NCBI RefSeq assembly: GCF_023065955.2
Contig: NW_026622819.1
Location: 1,066,501-1,130,500 of the forward strand
Length of the DNA stretch: 64,000 nucleotides
Source: Ursus arctos
Taxonomy: Eukaryota; Chordata; Mammalia; Carnivora; Ursidae
Direction: 5' to 3'
Below are positions 58,157 to 64,000 of this stretch, one piece after another (the first letter of the stretch is position 1; each line of letters starts with the position of its first letter). The position numbers and the translations under genes are program-made. The notes under the pieces are model-generated. The model had not been told where the DNA came from. It searched no databases and saw only the letters and a list, made by a program, of their open reading frames with translations.

Positions 58157-58434
58157 CCTCACAAAGGCACTACAGGCCAGGAGGCTGTTGTGTGGCTGGA
58201 GGTGCATCCGCCCTGGGCATAGGCTGTCGTGGTGGATGGAGGGCAGCCTGAGGGGCATGAGTAGGGAAAGAAGGAAGGGAGGAAGGTAGGGAAGGAGGGA
58301 GGGAGGAAGCTGTTGTGACCTCCTGCTGTTGCCCCTTCCTCACGTGGGTCAGCACTCGGGTGCACGGATGGGGCCCTGGTCGGGCATGGCTTTGTCGCTG
58401 TCAGGGAGTCCGGCCCTGGCCGGGCGGCAGGCTG
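58157..58434. repeat. Short flank with a purine-rich (GGAA/GGGA) patch at 58260-58310
   Basis: 58262-58310 is nearly all purine (AAGGAAGGGAGGAAGG...). No gene seen in the flanking sequence. Confidence 0.75.
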
Positions 58435-58800
58435 TGAGCACTGGGTGCTTCGTTAGTGTGCCCGTGTTGCCGGAACAAAGCACTGCAGACCACGCCCCTC
58501 CAGCGCCAGGCATCTCCTGACCCCCGTCCTGGAGGTGGGAAGTCTGAGGCCTAGGTGTGGGGATGGCTGGTTCCGGGCCGGTCTCTTTGGTGTGTAGATG
58601 GCGGGCTCCTCCTCATGCTCTTCATGTCTCTCCCTCTGTGTCTTCTCTATCTGCACCTGACGCCCCTTCTGGAAGAACCCACCTGCACGACCTCATCTCA
58701 CCTGTTTCTCTGTAAGGTCCTTGTTTCTAAATAAAGTCCCCGTCGTGGGTACTGGGAGTTAGGACTTCTGCATTCTGGGGAGGACCCGATGCAACCCATC
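58435..58800 (-). mobile_element. MLT1-type MaLR LTR, antisense
   Basis: On +: GTGTTGCCGGAACAAAGCACTGCAGACC, TCCTGGAGGTGGGAAGTCTGAGGCC, GTAGATGGCGGGCTCCTCCTCATGC, CTCCCTCTGTGTC, ACCTCATCTCACC, GTTTCTAAATAAAGTCCCC and GGGAGTTAGGACTTCTGCATTCTGGGGAGGAC. This is the reverse complement of an MLT1 LTR from its 3' end to its 5' end. A solo LTR, ancient and noncoding. Confidence 0.8.
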
Positions 58801-59689
58801 ACAAGGGCTGTGTGGGACTTGAGGAAGAGGCTTTCAGGTGAGCCCCGGGAGAGTTCTGGAGGCCGGCTCTGGCCGACCCTGGGGAAGCGAGCCTGCAGGC
58901 GGCCCGAGGGCCCCACAGAGGAGGTGCTGAGGGTGGTACGGGTTCTCACACTGAGGCCCCTGCCCCTGGTGGCGGAGGACCAGCCCCCTCACCCTCGCTG
59001 ACCCCGGTATCCTCAGGTTAGTTTCCGAGTTCCTGGGTGGGTGGGTTCTCCAAGCCCCTCCTTGTGCCCCCAGTGGCCTTTGGGGCCTGGAACCTGACTC
59101 CTGCAAGGAGCGCGGGAGGGCAGGTGCCCTGAGGCAGAAAGGTCAGGGAAGGAGACACCACGTGTCCCGAGTCTTGTCCCATGAAGCCGAAGCTGCTGCA
59201 GGGGACCAGGGGCCCACACTTGCTCGCCACCATGGTGCCACCTTCCCAACTCAGGCACTCACGGCGCTTGGCCCGGGGCTCCTTCCCAGCGGCCATGCAG
59301 TCCTGAGTCAGCGGAGTCACACGGACTCGGGTTCTGACTCAGCGGCTGACGGACACGGCACTTGTCCAGGCTGTTGGGGGCGAAGCCAACTTGCACGGAG
59401 TTTGCAAATGGGCTTGTCAACACCGAGTTGCTCCTGGGGGATCTGGGGGCTTGGGGTCCGGAGCAGCCCATGAAAACCGCCCCAGACTGGGGAGGAAACA
59501 CACTCCCTCCAGTGAAGCCCCTGTCACGGGAACCCCTGGGGTGCCCAGTGCCTCCCCAAACGGGCCCCTGGCAAGGGGTGGCTCCCCGAAGGAGGTCCTC
59601 CCGGCCCACGGGTGCTGTGACTCAGATAGCAGCGTTTGCGTTAAATGACTCATTGTAAAAAAGCTGTGGGAGAATACATATCTGCGTAC
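58801..59689. other. No gene recognised
   Basis: GC-rich, nothing supportable. Confidence 0.45.
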
Positions 59690-59930
59690 TAACAGACCCG
59701 TCCATACTGTCTCACGCGGAAAACACTACCAGGTACCGATTTTACTGATTTTAAAGAAGAGTTTTAAATACAATCTTTAAATGGGATCAAGTTGTTCGAT
59801 CTATTGAGCGACTTGCAGTTTTCTCTCAGGGATGAGTCTGTGTGTCTTTCTGTGTCATTTAGTACGTGCCTTCCGGCCATCCTCGGGTGGTTTCACAACG
59901 GGGTGTTGGGAAGGAAGTTCAAGATTTGAA
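59690..59930 (-). mobile_element. L1M (LINE-1) 3' fragment, antisense
   Basis: AATGGGATCAAGTTGTTCGATCTATTGAGCGACTTGCAGTTTTCTCTCAGGGATGAGTC and CATTTAGTACGTGCCTTCC are colinear with antisense L1M (AATGGGATCATACTGTTCTGCAACTTGC...CCATGTCAGTACAT). Borders approximate. Confidence 0.6.
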
Positions 59931-60944
59931 ACAGCGCTTCCACGATTATTACTGGCTCTCACGCCTCAACGTTTAATTTTTCCCTCAGTTGTGGGGCTTA
60001 AGGGGCCCTAAATGATTTCAACTTGAAATCAACTCTAAAAAAGGAATCTCCCCCAGAACTCACCTTCGTGAAATTTTGGGGACACTGTGCCCGAGCGCCA
60101 CCGTGTGGCCGGAGAAATCAGGGGTGAAACGCGGGCTCCAATCTCCCTCTGGGAACCCAGCAGAGGGCAGATGGCAGACGGCCCAGCCTGGAGAAGGGGC
60201 TGCGATGGGGTCCCAGGGAGCTTGGACTTCGGGGCGGGGGGCGGGGCTGGTGCTCAGGATCCTGGCTGCACAGAGCCTGTTCCTCTGGGCGCGTCCCTCC
60301 CTGAAGGGCTGCCTCCCCCCGAGGGCCGAGAGCTTTCCCCGCGGGGTGACCGGGGTGTGCGGGCCGTCACCGGGGCACGGGTCCCCTGCTGGCCAGGACT
60401 CCGGATTGGAGCACAGTGAGTAGGGCCTCTTCAGGAACCGTCGGGAGTGAGAAGGCAGCTGGCAGACCCGTAAATAAAACTGCCCCATCTCCAGGGCCGG
60501 GGACACAAGGTGGACAGGGGGCTGAGGGCGCGTTTCCGCCCCGTGAGGCGGGCTACGTGCAGCGGTGGAACGAAGCCCAGGGACGGCGGTTCATTCGGAT
60601 CAAGGGGCCATCCGCATCTCGTTTACTTCCTCGCCCATCTCTCGTGTGGCTGAAAGTGGATTTCCTGAGAAGTCATCAAACCCCATGTAGAAGGGGGCTC
60701 GGCGAAGATGGGCCTTTGAGATCTTTATCGGGTTGCTCCTCACCAGCCAGCGGCCAGAAGGACCCTGCACGCTCACTCACGTGCACAAGTGGGCTCACTG
60801 CCCGGAGACCAGGTCCTGGGGGCCCCAAGCCCCAGCTCTGCGTCCTCTCTCCTCGCACCTGGAGGGTCAGAATTAGTGGGGGTGGGCGTGCTGGGCCTGC
60901 ACCCTCTGACACCCCCAGGCCTCCCAGTGTGGAGCCCAGAGCAT
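59931..60944. other. No gene recognised
   Basis: The first 130 bp are AT-richer, the rest GC-rich with CpG near 60110-60370. No splice-supported exon. Confidence 0.45.
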
Positions 60945-61360
60945 GTGAGTGCGTGTCTGTGTGTGTGTGTCTGTGCATGTGTGTTTGTGTGTGCACGTGT
61001 GCACGTGTGAGTGTGTGTCTGTGTCTGTGCATGTGTGTTTGTGTGTGCACGTGTGAGTGTGTGTCTCTGGGTGTGTCTGTGCATGTGTGTGTACGTGTGC
61101 GCGTGTGTGAGTGTGTGTCTGTGCACGTGTGTTTGTGTGTGCACGTGTGCACGTGTGAGTGTGTGTCTGTGTGTGTCTGTGCGTGTGTGTGCACGTGTGC
61201 ACGTGTGTGAGTGTGTGTCTGTGTGTGTCTGTGCATGTGTGTTTGTGTGTGCACGTGTGAGTGTGTGTCTGTGTCTGTGCATGTGTGTGCACGTGTGCAC
61301 GTGTGTGAGTGTGCGGATGTGTGTGAGCGCATACACACGTGTGTGAGCGTGGGTGAGTGT
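60945..61360 (+). repeat. Complex TG-rich tandem array
   Basis: A run of alternating purine/pyrimidine text built from GTGTGTCTGTG, CATGTGTGTTTGTGTGTG, CACGTGTGCACGTGTGAGTG blocks. It recurs about every 45-75 bp, with at least six cycles. All three plus frames and at least two minus frames stay open over long stretches (VCVCVC, HTHTHT patterns), which is a composition effect. Confidence 0.93.
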
Positions 61361-61904
61361 GCCGTGGCAGAGGGGTCAATGCACAAAATGCAGCCATGAC
61401 AAACAGACACATGTTTCCTGTGCTTTGGCTTGGTTTTTACTGTGGACCCTTGCTCTGCAAACGGGTGAGAATCTGGGTTCTCTGGGAGCTTCGGGGGGCG
61501 CTCAGGCCGCCCTTGGTGCTCCTGAACCCATCCCGGGAGCTGCTGAGCTTCTAACCACTGCCTGAACCCTAAAGTCAAAAAGAAACATGAGGACGAAAAT
61601 ATCTGGATTTATGACAGACACTAAAACCTTTGACAATTCAAGAACACTGGAACAAACAGAGACAAGCTAAGGGAAGCTGGGAACCCCGTGAGCGCCGTGG
61701 CGGAGGGCGGGCAGCCTGGGTATGCACCGTGCGCGTGGTCGGGACCGACGCACCTTCCCTTCACGGCAGAGTGCGCCCATAGAGTCACAGCCGCCTAGGG
61801 GGACACAGGATGCGACCTGGCTTCTGTCTCGGGAATTAGACACCTGGCAGCAGAGAGGACCCTCGGTGCTGCACGTGCTCGGACAGAGTTTCCGCGGCTG
61901 CAGG
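61361..61904. other. No gene recognised
   Basis: No supportable feature; 61560-61680 is A-rich and may belong to an unassigned retroposon. Confidence 0.4.
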
Positions 61905-62510
61905 GGAGGGTCCGCACAGCTGTGCTTTCTCTGGGAGGAATTTGGCAGAAGGACCGAAACCCTTGAAAGTGCCCACCTTTGTCCTGCGGGCTACTCCTGC
62001 CCTCAGGATGCCCTGGGAGTGGGCAGGGTGGGGACCCACGTGCGCAGAAGGGCCCGGGACCTAAGAATGCCTCACAGTTTCAAGGGGTCGCCAGAGCAGC
62101 CAGAGTCTGCGACACAGACCCGTGGAGCCGGCCGGGCCTACAGCGCGCTCTCTGGCTTTCACACGGAACTTGGTCAATCCCTGTGCGTAAGCTGAGTGGA
62201 CAGGGAGCCCCTCCGAGACCCAGCTGTCCCGGCAGTGGGACCCCCCAGGGCGCACGTGTCCCAGGGCGCAAGGAGCTCAATAAATTCTGGCAAATCCAAA
62301 CGCCTTTGACGAGCATTACAAATACTGTTTTGGAGAAATTCCAATAACTTGGATACACACCATGTTGTAATTACTGCTGAGTGTGAAAATACATTTAAAT
62401 TACAAATATAGCTTTATTCCAATTTTATTTTGAAGGTTATATGTAAGTAGAAAGTTAGGAAGAAAATACATGAAGATCTTAATCGCGCTGTTTACGAGAC
62501 GTTTTCAACC
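61905..62510 (+). mobile_element. L1M (LINE-1) 3' end fragment, sense
   Basis: CTTTCTCTGGGAGGAATTTGGCAGAAGG, AGTGCCCACCTTTGTCCTGCGGGCTACTCCTGCC, CAATAAATTCTGGCAAATCCAAACG, CATTACAAATACTGTTTTGGAG, and ATATAGCTTTATTCCAATTTTATTTTGAAGG follow the sense L1M order (CTTTCTGGAGGGCAATTTGGCA..., ATGCACATACCCTTTGACCCAGCAATTCC..., CAATAAATTATGGTACATCCATACAATGG..., ...TATGATTCCAATTTTGTTT). Interrupted by GC-rich decay at 62010-62270. Confidence 0.65.
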
Positions 62511-62771
62511 TAATCCCAGTTTCTCAGTTATTTTTTGAGGAAAGGGCTCTCTGACCAAGTAAGTCCTCGAGGGCCGAGCCCTGTGACTGCGCACACAGTG
62601 CGCGTGCAGCCCGGGCCAGCCAGTCCTCCGGTGGGAGACGAGGCGTGTAAGCCGAGCCCCCGTCTCCCTGAGCTCCCAACCCTGGTGAGAGCAGGCCCCC
62701 CCCACAGAGCCAGGGCCCCGGGGCGGGCGGCACCCACTTCCCCTCCACCTCTCCTTTTCCCATGTCTGCAG
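62511..62771. other. No gene seen; flank of a possible exon
   Basis: Short GC-rich interval ending in a strong polypyrimidine tract (62740-62769). Confidence 0.4.
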
Positions 62772-62948
62772 AAGGGACACCTTTCACGAGGAAAAACGTC
62801 TCAAGAGCTTGTCCCACCCAAGAAGTATCTTCATGGAAAGAAGAGAAAGCCCCCAAAGAAAGGGCTAGACTTGTCAGATTTGATGTCTTTTGGACAAAGG
62901 AGGATACATTTCAAGAGAAGTGACAAAGCAAAGGAACGGACAGAGGCA
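62772..62948 (+). CDS. Possible internal or terminal exon of an unknown gene
   Basis: A strong acceptor precedes it: a C/T tract from 62740 and CTGCAG ending at 62771. After it one frame stays open and reads as a lysine-rich segment including KKRKPPKKGLDLSDLMSF and RRIHFKRSDKAKERTE. This 175-bp block is about half A+T in a GC-rich setting, as an exon would be. The other two plus frames stop within it. Against it, no consensus GT donor follows directly (the first fair one, GAC|GTAGGG, is near 62992), and I recognise no family. The basic composition may reflect an A-rich retroposon tail. Confidence 0.25.
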
Positions 62949-63599
62949 GGCCTGGGGGCACCAGGCAGGGGCAGGGGCGGCGCGCTCGGGGACGTAGGGA
63001 AGTTCAGGCTCCAGCCCGTGATTCCTCTCCACAACCGGGGCTGTGCGGCTGGTCAGACCACCTGTCCCCTGACCAGAGGTCCTGCAAGGTGGGAGCCTGG
63101 ACCGGGAAGGGACCCCCGGGTACTGGCCCGCTCCCAGTGCCACCATGCTCCCATCCCTCAGACGGGCCTAAGATTCGGTCAGCAGGAGCCCGAGAAGCTG
63201 TGTCCAGCAAGGCTCAGGGTCCCTGCTGGGATGTGCAGAGTGCACTAGAAGGTCACAGGGGGCAGGACTTGGCTCACTGGGGAGGGTAACAGGGACCGGG
63301 GCTCCCCACCTTTCCAGGCGGGTTCTGTTCCGTAGTGAGGACTGTGCAGGGCCGGTGCCGCGGCCAACACTCCCCTCTAGTGGACAGCGGCCATGCTGCA
63401 CGGAGTTAGGACGCTCAGGCTCTCGGGAGGGGCGAAGGGGACTTGCTGGCTTCTTCCTCCCCAGGCTCCAGGAAACCCTGCTGAAGCCGATGCCAGTGCC
63501 AAGAGGACGAGGGACAGAACATGGGTGGGGGGCAGCCTCCTCTGGCTTTCCTGGCCCAGCTCCATCTCCCCACCTGAGCCTCGTCCTGCAGGGTGGGAT
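62949..63599. other. No gene recognised
   Basis: GC-rich, nothing supportable. Confidence 0.45.
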
Positions 63600-63725
63600 A
63601 TTTGCTCCTGGAGTGTGTGTGTGAGCAAGCGTGCACATACCTGAGTGTGCACGTGCAAGTGTCTGGGGTTGTGCGTGTGCACGCGTGTGTGCCTGGGTGT
63701 GTTCACAGGGGTGTGCATGTTGGGG
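63600..63725 (+). repeat. TG-rich low-complexity segment
   Basis: GTGTGTGTGTGAGCAAGCGTGCACATACC and TGCGTGTGCACGCGTGTGTGCC-type alternating sequence, similar in character to 60945-61360 but shorter and more degraded. Confidence 0.8.
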
Positions 63726-64000
63726 GAGGAGCATACACAAGTGGGTGTGGAGGTGCCCTCCCCTGCTCACTTTTCGCGGGTGATGGGGGCAGAAGTCCGG
63801 AAGGCCAGCCCTTGGGGAGGGGCCGAAGGACTGAAGCCGGCTCCGAGCTCCGGTGAGGCCGTTGCCGAGCCCCGGCGGCGGGGTCTGCCAGAATGCAGCC
63901 CAGGCGGAGCAGGGTTGGTGGCGGGCAGGCCACGTGCAGCCCAGAGACCTCCTGGTTTCTGGAACTCCGAGGGCCCTCTGCGGGGCTCAGCAGCTCTGGG
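63726..64000. other. No gene recognised; CpG-bearing end of window
   Basis: GC-rich with several CpGs at 63830-63900. The window ends before it can be judged as an island or an exon. Confidence 0.4.

Noticed and set aside
60676..61578. 300-codon His/Thr-rich minus-strand frame
   Set aside because: Translation of the TG/CA-rich array.

Overview
The window looks like GC-rich, gene-poor nuclear DNA of a carnivore, probably a bear-, seal- or weasel-like caniform. The best evidence is three tRNA-derived carnivore SINEs (6718-6909 and 52271-52453 on +, 27281-27446 on -). Each has an internal pol III promoter-like head, a TC-rich body, an (AAATA)n/A tail, and target-site duplications that can be read directly. 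Old mammalian repeats (L1M, MLT1/MaLR LTRs, MIR, a Tigger DNA transposon) fill much of the rest. Nothing suggests bacterial, archaeal, phage or organellar DNA: there are no operons, ribosome binding sites, rRNA genes or CRISPR arrays. All repeat names come from recalled consensus features and were not checked by a search.

Layout. 1-9.7 kb: mostly unique sequence, probably the first intron of a minus-strand gene, with one young SINE and a 21-bp minisatellite. 9.75-10.76 kb: a CpG island with GC boxes and one convincing first coding exon on the minus strand (10271-10417, 49 codons, good Kozak context, consensus splice donor); the gene was not identified. 12.3-19.4 kb: a 45-bp minisatellite, an eroded antisense L1, MIR fragments and an exon-like block. 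19443-21098: an array of 36 apparently identical 46-bp units, the most striking object here. 21.6-34.2 kb: L1, MIR, MLT1 and Tigger fragments plus a 33-bp minisatellite. 36.3-39.15 kb: an AT-rich island of two head-to-tail L1 3' parts. 42.5-47.4 kb: MLT1 LTRs and an antisense L1 piece. 48.8-53.6 kb: a tiny A-rich insertion with target-site duplication, a C20 run, a young SINE, a GGAA microsatellite and an ancient repeat. 54175-55200: a hexamer-based minisatellite with a higher-order duplication. 57.9-64 kb: a 15-bp minisatellite, an MLT1 LTR, L1 fragments, two TG-rich arrays and one possible exon.

The longest open frames, about 500 to 730 codons around 19.1-21.3 kb and 54.0-55.5 kb, are translations of tandem repeats without stop codons and should not be taken as genes. 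The density of GC-rich minisatellites suggests a subtelomeric or otherwise recombination-rich location; this is inference. I found no novel molecular system. The points most worth following up are the homogeneous 46-bp array, the higher-order hexamer array, the unidentified CpG-island exon and two weak exon candidates.
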